Positions 12,301 through 27,300 are shown, counted from the first letter of the stretch. The stretch is DNA of 64,000 nucleotides from Chrysogorgia sp. JL179-B06 (GCA_035772405.1 JAYKKM010000048.1:2301501-2365500), one strand, 5' to 3'. Notes: generated by a model not told the origin, from the letters alone. Made by a program: numbers and translations.

Positions 12301-15300
12301 AACAGAGACGATGTAAATAACTGAGGAAAAATCCCATGTCACAAGCGGGAATCGAATATGCAGCAAAGAGGTGAACCTCCTGTGACTGAGAAAGTGGTGA
12401 ACTCAATGTAATCGCGCAAGTGAAAACAACTCGGTTTGTTGAGCCAACTCCTGGCCTCATGTAAAATGAGCAATTAATACAATGTTTCCAGTACCTTGTG
12501 TCCACCACCAGACCACTCGCCGAAATGTTCACATTCCTGTGAAAATAGGAAAACAAAAAATTGTAAAAAAAGTTTTAAGGTTCGCATTCGAGGGAAGAAG
12601 TTTCAACGTAAAAGTTGCTCAAAAACCATTCTTAACGTTGGGTCATATTTTTGCAAAACCTAAGGATCGTATTGCGAAGGAACAGAGGAAAGACGCTATT
12701 TATTCCGTGCAATGACTGTGATCAGGAGTACATCGGTCAGACTAAACGTCAATTTCGTACGCGTCTAGAAGAACGCCAAAAGGCTGTTTTCTTTTCAAAA
12801 AAGGAAAATTCTCTAGATTGGAGTGTCGAAACGTTGGGTCATGGACAGTAACTTTTAAAGTGCCCCTAACCTCAAAATGTTTTATTGTCTTATTTGGAAG
12901 AACTTTTAAAATGATAAAGTAACTTCTTTTGAAGATTTTCACTTCTTCGCTTTCTTTGTGAGATATATCAGTTTGTTTGATATGCAAATATCTGGAATTT
13001 CGTCACACATGCATTATGACTTATTGGAGAAATGTGTATATCTCTTTCATTCTCGAACGAAATCCTTTAAAATCAAGAGGTTTGGTGTTGTGGGAGAAAC
13101 GCACACACGTGTTATTCACACTTTAGTGTTTTTATTTCATGAACGCAAAGATATATAACATTCTCTGATAACACATTATGCATGTGTGACGAAATTCCAG
13201 ATATTTGCATATCAAACAAACTGATATATCTCAAAAAGAAAGCAAAGAAACGAAAATCTTCAAAAGAAGTTACTTTATCATTTTAAAAGTTCTTCCAAAC
13301 AAAACAATAAAACATTTTGAGGTTAGGGGCACTTTAAAGTTACATTAAAAAAACCTTTTTAAAGCCATAGTATCGTCAAACTATGTCTGATTTATCACCT
13401 GGTTGCGTTGGGAAATTATTTAAAGACTATATTTACCTGCCACAGGTGGGTGGAAAATGTTTCTGAAAAGAGAGGTACCCAGAAAACATCTGTACATGGC
13501 TAAAGGAAATAAAAGTGTGATTTGCCATGCAGAAAAACAAAAACAAGAATTTTAAATGACATTGGCAACAAAAATTAAGTTTGTCTAATATGAAAGAACT
13601 CGTAAAATGATAGAGTAACACCTTTTACAACTTTTCCGTATTTTACTTCGTTTTTGAAATATTTCAGTTTGTTTGATATGTAAATGAGATGGTATCTGAA
13701 TTGCTAAGTTTACAACGTTCATTATCATAAGGACTAAGGAGTTATTATACGCACATTTTCAAGTAAATTTGTGGAACAAACTTGAAGATGGAACTAATAT
13801 TTTAATGAGTGAAAATTCTCTACCCTGCACATGACGTCAGAGACCATCTCGTTTACATATCAAACAAACTGAAATATTTCAAAAACGAAGTAAAATACGG
13901 AAAAGTTGTTAAAGGTGTTACTCTATCATTTTATGAGTTCTTTCATATTAGACAAACTTAATTGCCACTGTACTTTAAAAATTTATATAATAATGTGTCG
14001 TACTTGTGGACATATACACTGATGCAGTGGTGAGGTGAATGAGAAAGTGGGTGGGTGAATGAGAATGCGAGTGAGGGGGTGGATGCATGAGATAGAGAGT
14101 GACTGGGTGGTTCGGTGAATGAGAAATTGAATGGGTGAATGAGAAAGTAAGTGAATGGGTGAATGAGAAAGTAAGTGAATGGGTAAATGAGAAAGTAAGT
14201 GAATGGGAAAGTAAGTGAATGGGTGAATGAGAAAGTAAGTGAATGGGCGAATGAGAAATTGAATGGGTGAATGAGAAATTGAATGGGTGAATGAGAAAGT
14301 AAGTGAATGGGTGAATGAGAAAGTAAGTGAATGGGTAAATGAGAAAGTAAGTGAATGGGAAAGTAAGTGAATGGGTGAATGAGAAAGTAAGTGAATGGGT
14401 GAATGAGAAATTGAATGGGTGAATGAGAAAGTAAGTGAATGGGTGAATGGGAAAGTAAGTGAATGGGTGAATGAGAAAGTAAGTGAATGGGAAAGTAAGT
14501 GAATGGGTGAATGAGAAAGTAAGTGAATGGGCGAATGAGAAATTGAATGGGTGAATGAGAAATTGAATGGGTGAATGAGAAAGTAAGTGAATGGGTGAAT
14601 GAGAAAGTAAGTGAATGGGTAAATGAGAAAGTAAGTGAATGGGAAAGTAAGTGAATGGGTGAATGAGAAAGTAAGTGAATGGGTGAATGAGAAATTGAAT
14701 GGGTGAATGAGAAAGTAAGTGAATGGGTGAATGAGAAATTGAATGGGTGAACGAGAAAGTAAGTGAATGGGTGAATGAAAAATTGAATGGGTGAATGAGA
14801 AAGTAAGTGAATGGGTAAATGAGAAAGTAAGTGAATGGGTGAATGAAAAATTGAATGGGTGAATGAGAAAGTAAGTGAATGGGTGAATGAAAAATTGAAT
14901 GGGTGAATGAGAAAGTAAGTGAATGGGTAAATGAGAAAGTAAGTGAATGGGTGAATGAAAAATTGAATGGGTGAATGAGAAAGTAAGTGAATGGGTGAAT
15001 GAGAAAGTAAGTGAATGGGTGAATGAGAAATTGAATGGGTGAATGAGAAAGTAAGTGAATGGGTGAATGAGAATGTAAGTGAATGGGTGAATGAGAAAGT
15101 GAATGGGTGAATGAGAATGTAAGTGAATGGGTGAATGAGAAAGTGAATGAGAATGTAAGTGAATGGGTGAATGAGAATGTAAGTGAATGGGTGAATGAGA
15201 AAATAAGTAATTGGGTGAATGAGAATGTAAGTGAATGAGTGAGTGAGAAAATAAGTGAATGGGTGAATGAGAAAGTAAGTAAATGGGTGAATGAGAAAGT

Positions 15301-18300
15301 AAGTGAATGAGAAAGTGAATGGGTGAATGAAAATGCGAGTGCGTGGATGAATGAGTGAGTGAATTAGCAAGTATTGACGTGTACCTCTTCCATTTTCCAT
15401 TCTGGTGACGTTAATTTGTAATAGTCTGGGTGAAGATATTTTTCTTCCCAATCCTATGAATGCATAAAAACAAAGCTACTTAAATGATTTTCCAAACCTC
15501 AGTAGCCGGGCAGAAATCTCAGCCCGGGCTGGAATTTCTCCATGTAATCAGCCCCTTAGACCAACTTTGAATATTCAATCAGACTCCATTCGTGCTAAAC
15601 TCTTTGTTTGACTTTTATCTTTTATTTTATGTCATTTTACTTTTGTTCTATTGATATCCTATTGTTTCAACTTCTTATATAGCTTTAGAAATTTTTTGTA
15701 CTTATTGACTTGATAATGACGTTGTGTTAAAGTCGAAACGTTGTCGTTTTTAACTATGTTTAGTAATCGTTTATCGCAGCTTTTTATAATAAAAATACTT
15801 AAAGTGCCCATAACCTCAAAATGTTTTATTGTCTTGTTTGGAAGAACTTTTAAAATGATAAAGTAACTTCTTTTGAAGATTTTCGTTTCTTTGCTTTCTT
15901 TTTGAGATATATCAGTTTGTTTGATATGCAAATGTCTGGAATTTCGTCACACATGCATAATGACTTATTGGAGAAATGTGTGTATCTCATTCATTCTCGA
16001 ACAAAATCCTTTAAAATCAAGAAGTTTGGTGTTGTGGGAGAAACGCACACGCGTGTTATTCACACTTTAGTGTTTTTATTTCCTGAATGCAAAGATATAT
16101 AACATTCTCTGATAACTCATTATGCATGTGTGACGAAATTCCAGATATTTGCATATCAAACAAACTGAAATATCTCAAAAAGAAAGCAAAGAAACGAAAA
16201 TCTTCAAAAGAAGTTACTTTATCATTTTAAAAGTTCTTCCAAACAAGACAATAAAACATTTTGAGGTTATGGGCACTTTAAGAAATCACTTCTTATTCGT
16301 ATACATTATTTTTATTGTTTTTTATTTATTGTTTTTATTTAGTGTAGTTTGATTTTATTATTTATTTATTTTATTATTATTTTTTTATATAGAAGACCCT
16401 CTTCAAAAATCACTTATAGTGACGGAGGCTTCCTCTCAAAATATTTTATATTATTTATCATTTATTATCACTAAAAACTCACCAGTTTGTTAGTAATCAT
16501 TTGATACATATCACCGTGTTTTCGCGTTGTCACAAACGAGTTCGTAACCAAAATTCGACCGAATGAAACCAAATTGTCGACGTACATAAAAACGCCCTGA
16601 AATACAAAATTACGAGAGGAGGTTGTTAAAGTTTATATGACACAAAAATTAAGTTTATCTTATTTGAAAGAACTCTTCAAATAACGAATAATATCAATTT
16701 ACAGCTTTTCCATATTTCATTTAGTTCTCGAGATATTTAGACTTATGCGATATTCAAATGAGATGACCTATGACGTCACATTGTTTGCACAACATTTTAA
16801 CATTTTGGAAAATCGTATATATTTTTAAGATTATTGAACGAAATCATTGAAACTTTGCATGTGCATACTGACCACTAAACTGGAGAAAATCGTTCTAATT
16901 TTATGGTCGCCATGGTAAATGATTAGATTTCAGTCCCCTTGAGTTCCAAAACAAAATTATTTGTTTTCTCTTCGCTGGCGAACATTTTCGAATTGGTACT
17001 GGTTGAGTAGATCTGCACTAACTTAATTTGAAAACGAAGATTTTCTTCAAAGAGACGTAGAGGTCTGGGAACTATACTATTACTATTGCAACATTAAAAC
17101 TTAAACGATATTATTTACTTTAGTGGTCTGTATCGACATGCAAAGTTTCAAGAAATGCAAATGAAGTTTTTAGTAGAGATGAGCCGATTACGAAAATAGC
17201 CGATTACTGAAGCCGATTATTTGGAGGCCGATTAATAGAAATAATCGGCCGATTAATCGGTATATGCCGATTAGCGATATGTTTCCGGTTACCAGTCTCC
17301 ACGCAGTGTCGCAATGTTTTATGGGATTGCTAGGGACAACATTTTCGAAATATAACAGAAATGGCTCGTGGTGATCATTGTGCACGTTTTGGTTGTTTAA
17401 ACGATCGGAAATACCCCGAAAAAGCAATAGCGATGTGCACAAATGACGTCAAGATTCATGTTTCTCCATATTTGCTATTAATTCTTGCTTTCAAACAACA
17501 GAAAAATGTTCAAGTGGAATCCTTGCGAATCAATTTCGGTTAGCAACTATGCGCTACGCTATCACAGAAGAATTGCAAGAAAAACAAGAGAAGTCGTTGT
17601 AATACAACAATTGTTATTAGTTTATTAAACACAGCAAACACAATTCTAACTCCCACATTACAAAATCATTAAACTGATCATACTCAAAGTTGAATTTTGG
17701 CAAATTGTGATACAAAAATAAAATATTGTCGCGGCTGCCTTTTGAAGTGATGTCGCTTGACCAAACGATCTTATTGAAGCAAGACCATAGGTCTTGATGA
17801 GGTCCAGCGCTGCGACTCTTTTTCTGGGTGAAGATTTTCTCCGTCGTGACTATGTCAATCGAAGATCCTGTGAGAACACGGAGCTTGCAAACGATTTTTA
17901 ATGTCACACGAAAAATCATCCAGTCTGACAAAAATTGACATGTATGTGGATTAAAAATCGCAACTTTATGATTGGGACGAGCTGGACTGTCGAATTTCAG
18001 TGTGAAATAAAGACTATTGTGTTCATGCTTATGACTTTACGGACTCGTGGCATGTCGTTCGCGAACTTTAATGCACCGATTATTTTGCCAATTATTATGC
18101 AATAATCGGCCGATTACCGTTATTTTAAATTGGCCGATTAATCAACTTTGCCGATTAGTTTCCGATTAATCGGCTCATCTCTAGTTTTTAGTGGTTTTCG
18201 TTCGCTCTATAATAACCACGTGAATAATTATGAAAACAATTTGTTGCGCGACGAGTTGCATCTTCCACTAATCTAAAACTTCCCAAGATACCAGAAATAC

Positions 18301-21300
18301 GAATCCGCAATAATCCCCTCGCTCGCCTTTTCTACCATATTCGCATCTTATCCGAACTATTCGCATCTAATCCGAACTATTCGCATCTAATCCGAACTAC
18401 TGTACACTGTAGACCATTTATTGTCTATGTTTGTTGTTCAATTTTAATACCTTCGACCTCACAGTGGCACAGAACGCCATGTCTGCTTCTAAAGCCTTGC
18501 TGCTGTATGGGTTTTTGAGTTGTTTCAATACACTGACGTGGACAAGATAAACTGAGGATACAAACGGAACATTCCATACACCCCTAGAACAAAAATAATT
18601 GTATGCTCTAACTATTGAGCTACATGAACCCAGAGAGTAAGCTGAAGGTTACAATGTGTACAACCTGTAACCTTCTGATGACCAGTGAGATGATCTAACA
18701 ATTGAGCTATACATGGACTAAGATGGTAGAGTGAAGGTTACATATGTGTACAACCTGTATCCTTCTAATGACCAATGAGATGATCTAACAATTGAGCTAC
18801 ATGGACTAAGATGGTAGAGTGAAGGTTAGATATATGTACAACCTGTAACCTTCTGATGACCAGTGAGACGATCTAACGATTGAGCTATACATGGACTCAG
18901 ATGATGAGTAAAGGTTAGATGTGTGTACAACCTGTAACTTTCTGATGACCAGTGAGATACTCTAATCATTGAGCTACATGGACTAAGATGGTAGAGTGAA
19001 GGTTACACCAATCAATGAGATGCTCTAACCATCAAGCTACATGGACTCATTCAGTACCACATCATACCAATACCATAATACCAATTACCAAACCAGAACA
19101 AAAAAAATTATTTATAAACATTACTTTTTCACACTATTCACAATGTCCACATAATCCCTTGAACGAGCATAAAATCCTTCATTTCCAATATCACCCCAGA
19201 AGTTTGACCACAACAATTCATGTTTTGTAACTTTCGGAGCAATAACTGACCTGTGCAAAACAATAAGGAAACTATGTTGGTAAAATATAATTTTTTTAGC
19301 ATTCATTTAATCCACCCACATCGGTTTGTGGTCTGAAAAATATGATTCATATATTCCACTTGTAACGTATTCGTCTGGAATATTGGTGTACAGATGATCC
19401 AGAAGTGATCCATAATCGATTGTAGGAAGATGCAACTTTTGCTGATATGAGGGACCAAATATTTTAAGTATCTGCTGTTTCTGACCTTCGTCTGATAGCC
19501 AGTCAATGTTGAAATCACCACATATTATGCAATACTCATCCACACGTACATATCTTCAGAGGGAAATTTTCGTGTCCACACGAGCAAGGATATCAGGGGG
19601 GATATTAGGGAAATATGTTAAAAAAAATTGAACCAATATTTAAAGTGGTACTACGATCAAATTTTTACCTATCGATATTTTACGTATTTATAAAGCAGAG
19701 CTGCTACATATTACTCGGTCGAAACCGTTTTGCGATTCGACTATGGCAAGTGTTATTTTTCTGACTCCGAATCTGGAGTTATGTCTACCATTAATCGATC
19801 ATGTTCCTGACCAGCGTAAGGAAGTGACGTCAGACTCTCAACGCGAAGACTCCACATGGCTAATTCTTCAAGTAAATCCATAGTGATCAAGGTCGTTTTT
19901 TCAAATTCTTCATCTGAAAGACTGGACATTTCATCTACTTCTCAAAGAAAACAAGAAAACAAGTAACCTCGACTGAAATTCAGGCGTAGCATTGAGAGTC
20001 TGACGTCCCAAACAATATATACCTTTTGAAATTGCGGGCTCACTTGATACACGTTTTTAGTAATGATGGCTTAAATAGTAGTGATCTCAGAGCTCAAAAT
20101 ACTTAAAATACCATTTAAATTTTTTTTTACATCGATGATCACTTTCACCCTGAAATACTATTCTATGCCAAAGAAAATCTAAAAAACGGGAGTGAATTTT
20201 CAATTTTCATCGTAGTGCCACTTTAAGCTAACTGCCATAGTCGAAAAACTTGGCAGGCATGATTATAATCTCGTTTCTGTCTTCTGTACCCACCTATTTT
20301 GTTCAATCAGAATTCTTAACGTCTGTGGTTCAGTGATAACAACATCAGCATCGATCACAAACAGATATTTACATTGCTTTGACATACAATACTCTCTGAA
20401 GAATACAACAATAACAAAACATTCAATAATAAAAATGTTCTAACAGTTTTTTCTGACAGCTGTAAAAATATTTCGACAAAACAGCCTTCAGAAACCTGGA
20501 TAATCGCCTAGCTACAGTATGGTATGCCACAGTTTCTTGGTTTTTACAAATATATGCTAAATTTGGAGACATTACGCTAAGTTTGGAGACATTGCGCTAA
20601 GTTTGGAGACATTACGCTAAGTTTGGAGACATTACGCTAAGTTTGGAGACATTACGCTAAGTTTGGAGACATTGCACTAAGTTTGAAGACATTGCGCTTT
20701 TTGTGAGACATTGCACTAAGTTTGAAGACATTATGCTAAGTTTTGAGACATTGCGCTAAGTTTGGAGATATTACGTTAAGTTTGGAGACATTGCGCTAAG
20801 TTTGGAGACATTGCACTAAGTTTGAAGACATTATGCTAAGTTTGGAGATATTACGCTAAGTTTTGAGACATTATGCTAAGTTTGGAGACATTGCACTAAG
20901 TTTGGAGACATTACGCTAAGTTTGAAGACGGTTCGCTAAGTTTGGAGACATTACGCTAAGTTTGGAGACATTGCGCTAAGTTTGGAGACATTGCGCTAAG
21001 TTTGGAGACATTGCGCTAAGTTTGGAGACATTGCGCTAAGTTTGGAGACATTGCGCTAAGTTTGGAGACATTGCACTAAGTTTGAAGACATTATGCTAAG
21101 TTTGGAGATATTACGCTAAGTTTTGAGACATTATGCTAAGTTTGGAGACATTGCACTAAGTTTGGAGACATTACGCTAAGTTTGAAGACGGTTCGCTAAG
21201 TTTGGAGACATTACGCTAAGTTTGGAGACATTACGCTAAGTTTGGAGACATTACGCTAAGCTTGAGTTTGGAGACATTGCGCTAAGTTTGGAGACATTGC

Positions 21301-24300
21301 GCTAAGTTTGGAGACATTGCGCTAAGTTTATAGACATTGCGCTACGTTTGGAGATGTTGTGCTATGTTATGAGACATTACGCTACGTTTGGAGACATTAC
21401 GCTAAGTTGTACCATGACAGGTATAGTGTACAATCTTTTGTGTGTCCGTTACAAATTCATTTGTGCTGGTCATTCTGACAGGTACACCTACAGCAAGAGT
21501 AATTATTTCCAGGCTTGTCTACTGTACTACATTACAATACTCACGTGGCATAATTCCTCGCCTTCGTCTCGCTGTAGTAATCGCCCGGGGCAACATAATT
21601 CACGGAATTATAGGATTTCCCATGGGATGAAATAAATGTTTGGATTTGAGTTTCATGGAATGGTTCCTAAAAGAAATGCAGCAAAATTTGGAGACATTAC
21701 GCTAAGTTTGAAGGTATTACGCTAAGTTTTGAGACACATTACGCTACGTTTTGAGACATTGCGCTAAGTTTGGAGACATGGCGCAAAGTTTGGAGACGGT
21801 ACGCTTAGTTTGGAGACATGGCGCTAAATTTGGAGACATTGCGCTAAGTTTTGAGACACATTACGCTACGTTTTGAGACATTACGCTAAGTTTGGAGACA
21901 TTGCGCAAAGTGTTGAGACATTACGCTAAGTTTTGAGACATTACGCTACGTTTTGAGACATTACGCTAAGTTTGGAGACATTACGCTACATTTTGAGACA
22001 TTACGCTAAGTTTGGAGACATTGCGCAAAGTGTTGAGACATTACGCTAAGTTTTGAGACATTGCGGTACGTTTTGAGACATTACGCTAAGTTTTGAGATA
22101 TTGCGCTAAGTTTTGAGACATTGTGCTAAGTTTTGAGACATTGCGTTAAGTTTTGAGACATTACGCTACGTTTTGAGACATTGCGCTAAGTTTTGAGACA
22201 TTACGCTAAGTTTTGAGACATTACGCTACGTTTTGAGACATTACGCTAAGTTTTGAGACATTACACTAAGTTTGCAGACTTTACGCTAAGCGTGGAAACA
22301 TTGCGCTACGTTGTGAGACGTTACGCTAAGTTGTGAGAAGTTACGCTAAGTTGTGAGACGTTACGCTAAGTTTGTAGACATTACACTAAGTTACGCTAAG
22401 TCTGGAGATGTTACGCTAAGTTTGAGATGTTACGCTAAGTCTGGAGACGTTACGCTAAGTCTGGAGATGTTACGCTAAGTTTGGAGACGTTACGCTAAGT
22501 CTGAAGATGTTACGCTAAGTTTGGAGACGTTACGCTAAGTCTGGCGACGTTACGCTAAGTCTGAAGATGTTACGCTAGGTTTGGAGACGTTACACTAAGT
22601 TTTGAGATGTTACACTTAATTTTTATACGTTACACTAAGTTGTACCGTGACAGGTACAATTTTTCGTATGTCCGTTACAAATTCATTTGTGCTTGTCATT
22701 CTGACAGGTACAGCGAAAATAATTATTTCCTTGGATACTTACTACATTATGTATCAATACATCCATCTTCTCTTTGGGATAATCCAGGGAAACCAATCGC
22801 TCGAAGAACTCCGAGAAAAAAGGTGTGGGTGTCTCGAGAAAAATCGCCACTAAAATTTTTGGGTAATCTTCAGGCTAAAAGATTACAAAACATTAAAGCG
22901 AGAGGAAATGTCAAGTTTCCAAACTGAATTAATCAGGTGGTAAACATTGGAAAAGGCAGATAATAATGAAAACTCGACATTTGAAGAAAGACTATAGTTC
23001 TTTGTACCTGGTAATCTTTGATACTGAATGTATTTTCTGAACAACTTAGACAACCTTCGACAGGATTCCATCCAAGAGGAATATAGTTGGCAAGGTGGTT
23101 TAAGAACAACTAAAAACAAGGTACAGGTGTATGCATGTCATTGAAGTCTGATAATGAGCAAACAAGATATAGAGTATTGAATCTGCTGGGTTAAACTGTT
23201 AGATATCCGTTGTGCCACAAGCAGACCTGCCAACCTCCAGGAACTGAAAATCTGGAGATTTTGAAAAAATGAGGCCCAAAAACCACACAGAAAAAACCGG
23301 GGATTCATATAATCATGTTAAAAAAGTTTTATTTAAAACACATTTTTTTTTAAATTTTTAAAAAAAATGTAACTTACCAGTGTCTTAGTCTATGGCTTAT
23401 ATATTTTGTTTTCGAATGATGGAGGGAGATTGGTGCTGACGGAATATGTGAAACTATTACCAATAGAAATCACCCATAATTTTAGGCAATAAGGCCGTGC
23501 CATCAATGTGAAGTACTAGAGAAATTATTATTATACTATACAGAGAGTCGTCTGAATGGAATAACATACAAATTGTTCTGGAAGTTGGTAAATTTCTTTC
23601 TTTCCCAAAAATTGATCATGTCATTTTGCCGTGAGAACTTTGCAAGACACCGGGGGACCGGGGGATCTTCGTCAAAACTGGGGGATCTTCGTCAAAACCA
23701 GGGGTACTTCGTCAAAACCGGGGATCTTCGTCAAAACCGGGGGATCTTCATCAAAACCGGGGATCTTCGTGAAAACCGGGGGATCTTCGTCAAAACTGGG
23801 GGATCTTCGTCAAAACCGAGGGATCTTCGTGAAAACCGGGGGTCCCCCATGGCAGGTCTGCACAAGTAACACTCTGCTGTACTGTACCTTTGAGGGACCA
23901 TTGCCATGAATGACAACAGGTTTGGTGCCAAAAAGAATATTCTCTACCCACACTTCTTTCTCATTTATCTTAACAACAACCTCATCTAAGAAACAAAAAC
24001 GATAAATTGGTTTGATGCAACTATTACAATAGTATTAAGTTATTATTGAGCAGCCATAGGTATTTCCATTGACCAGTAATATTGCCTGATATAGAGCTGT
24101 CAAAGCAGACCTCATTACACCCAACTGATCAAGACCATTTTCCTCTCTTTAATAAAATATCTAAACAGTATAAAAACACTGCAGACTGGAGTCAGCCATG
24201 TTAATATGTTATAGTAATACTGCTAATAAGTACTAATAACTACAGGTATTTCCTTTTTGAAATCCTACAGTGTACTTTGACTGCAGCACACAATCACTTT

Positions 24301-27300
24301 ATTATTTTTTCCCTTTCATACCTGTATCTATCTTTTATATATTGTGGTATTTATAAACTGAATACGAGGCTACAAGTACCAGACTTGTTCCTGTCATTTT
24401 AGTACAGTACATGCATGTGGTTTAAACAAACCTTTAGCACCATTTAGATTCTGAAATATTTCACTTTTATGATCCAGCTTCATTTGAAGTTTTTCCTAAC
24501 AATTTAAAATTTTAAATAATTAGGAATATTCTTCTCTTGGGTTCTTTCAACTTTCCACATGCCTCATTTTTCTTATATTGAGCAAAGTATTCTTCTTACC
24601 CTGAAGTCCTTGTCCAGGTATAGTTTAGTGTAATACAGTTGATCATCATCTTCATCCTTGATTACATGGGCAGTCATCAGTTTGTACATTTCTGGTGCAT
24701 AACCAATGATACCTTAAATATTTGAAAAGAAAATTTGTTCAGGATTCAGTACAGAAAATGCCAATGTAGCAGTTCCCACATCTCTAAATATGCTATATAT
24801 AAACTTTGTATGCACAATACAAATTCCATTACTATACTAACCTCCTGAGCAAAGGTATCTCTTCCCTACTGTCACGTAAGGGTACTGATTCTACAATGAC
24901 AGTACAATGTATAAATCATGTACATTTACTACTACAGACTATACATACAGTAGTACCGCTCACATATTTCTTAACACATGATACTTGTATCATACGCGTA
25001 TTATACGCATATCATATTCGTATCATACTCGTACCATATGCGTATCATACGCGTATCATAATATACGCGCATCATACGCATATCATATACTAATGCTGCG
25101 GGTCGTTAAACGTATATCATAGTTCTCAAGATGCTGGTATGAAAGAAAATCAATGGAATTTGTTGTGTTCAAAGAATCCGTTCGGATTTCTTTGACGCTT
25201 CAACGATCATTCACAATAATGTACTGTATTGATAAGTTATATTCACAATTAGTTTGAGGAATTATTGATATTCGATGGAATTAATTAGCGAAAAAGTGGA
25301 GGGCACGTGCCCCCCTCCCCCCCCCTCCCCACCGCTTCTACGGTCCCTGATAAGCACGCTTGACAACTTGGATCTGCATTATTTTGGAAGGACCAGGTTG
25401 AACTTTTTAATTCAATATTATAATGCTAACACTTGCAATAGAGAGAATTATAAGTTGATATTACTGTACCGCCAAGCTCTTGTCAGGCCATACAAAACCT
25501 TCAGCAGAAATCACAACTCTAGCTTCAAAAGCCAAGAACTTCTTCAGTATTTCTGCTGGCCCAGCAGCAAACACTACATCATAGCTGAAACAAAACTTTG
25601 ATGAGCTTAAAAAGTGCCACATGTGTGTATTACATGTACTTACAGGTAAATGTAGTAGGTACTATAATATTTTAGATTAACAAAGACATTTTCTCACACA
25701 ATGCCAGGAGAATTCAGCACCACACTAGAATAGCCTGACCTAATACATGTAGGCCAAATGTTGTGTTGTTTTTTCAAAATAATAATATCTTTATTGAAGT
25801 GTCAATGTATTTAGCCTATACAGACTAATTGGGGACACTATGTAGACTATAATTTTTATTAAAAAGGTAAAAACTCATGCAATTCTACACTAATCCTATG
25901 TATGTATTCTATCTACTAAGATTAACCCTATATAACCCTATATAAACATTTATCAATTATAATAAAATATAAAATTATGAGATGAATCCAGTGAGATCTT
26001 GTTTTCTTATATTATTTCTAAAAGAGTTCAGAGTAGGTAGGTCCCTCATTTTACTGCTTAATTTTGACCATAAAAATGGCCCTAAATACCTAACTGAATG
26101 TTTTCCATGACGAACAGTATTGAAGCATGGAATTTGTTATCAAAATGTTTTAACATGTATTTTATAATACTAAGCATTACAAATCATATACCTATCTGAG
26201 AACATAACCACCAAGTCAGTCTCGTTTTGCAACAACTCAATCTCTTTCCGTAGCAAGTTCAATTTATGACCCCCACCAGGGAAATTCTCGATGTCGCCAC
26301 CTTTCCATGCTTCGTGCATCCCAGCAACCTGAATATAAATAAATATTTTGAATATCCCAAAGCTAACATATTCATGGTGCAAGTAAAAAAGAAAGACTTG
26401 ACAGACTTGTGGTTGAATAATTTGCAAAGTTAGTGTGTGAAAAACTGTTGCTGATAAACCAACTTTCAGGCATTTTGGCTTGGAATCAGTCGCACCAGCA
26501 GAACTTGAAGTTTGTATGAAGCAGATGAGTACTGGTAGAAAAATCACTCCCTTACGTTGGCTAAGCTGAATGGTAGAGAGTGACAGATAAAATCTCCCTA
26601 AACCATTATAAATACACACTAACATTTAAAAAAGTAGAGTGCTGTGTAGGCATGAGTGTTTTGGACACTGTATATTAATATAGCAAAGTGAAAGGGGAGA
26701 ACTGCCAAGATTTTAGGAACGAAATACTGATGTTTCGAGCGGAGCCCTTCATCATTGTAAGACAAGATGAAATAAATAAATAGGGCTTGTATATATGCCA
26801 AAAGGGTGTCACAGGTAGAAAGTAGACAATCAAATGCACGGGAGATAAACAAACTAATAATTAATGAGATGCAAAAATGTTAAATCATTTGCTATTTTAC
26901 AGTCGATCAGCAAACAGACTGAAGGGGAGGGAGAACTAATGTCAAGAGTGCAATGACAGGTCCAATACTCTATGGGATAATAAAGCAGTAAGAAACAAAA
27001 ACTTGAAAATGAATGAAAGTACACAAGCTAATAATGTTCCTCTTCCTTTTTTATTTTAGTTTTCGAGGAACTTTATGATTAGCTCATGCACTTTCATTCC
27101 TTTTCACGTTTTTGTTTCTTATCACTTTACTTCCCCTAGTCCACTTGAGTATATTGCACCCTTGACTAGTCCTCCCTCCCCCTCAGTCTGTTTGCTGATC
27201 AACTCATGTAAAAATAACAAATGATTAAGCTTTTCGCATTTCATTAATTATTAGTTTGTTTATCTCCCGTGCATTTGATTGGCTACTTTCTACTTGTGAC

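Noticed and set aside
13958..15451. 497-codon minus-strand ORF rich in FIHPFTYFL
   Set aside because: It is translation of a minisatellite fused to PLOD exon 16; no protein-like composition.
17617..17931. 104-aa minus ORF as a host gene
   Set aside because: It lies within the hAT element, has no recognised domain and no splice partners.
20555..22640. CRISPR-like regular repeats
   Set aside because: The 20-bp units are contiguous with no unique spacers, and the context is eukaryotic introns.
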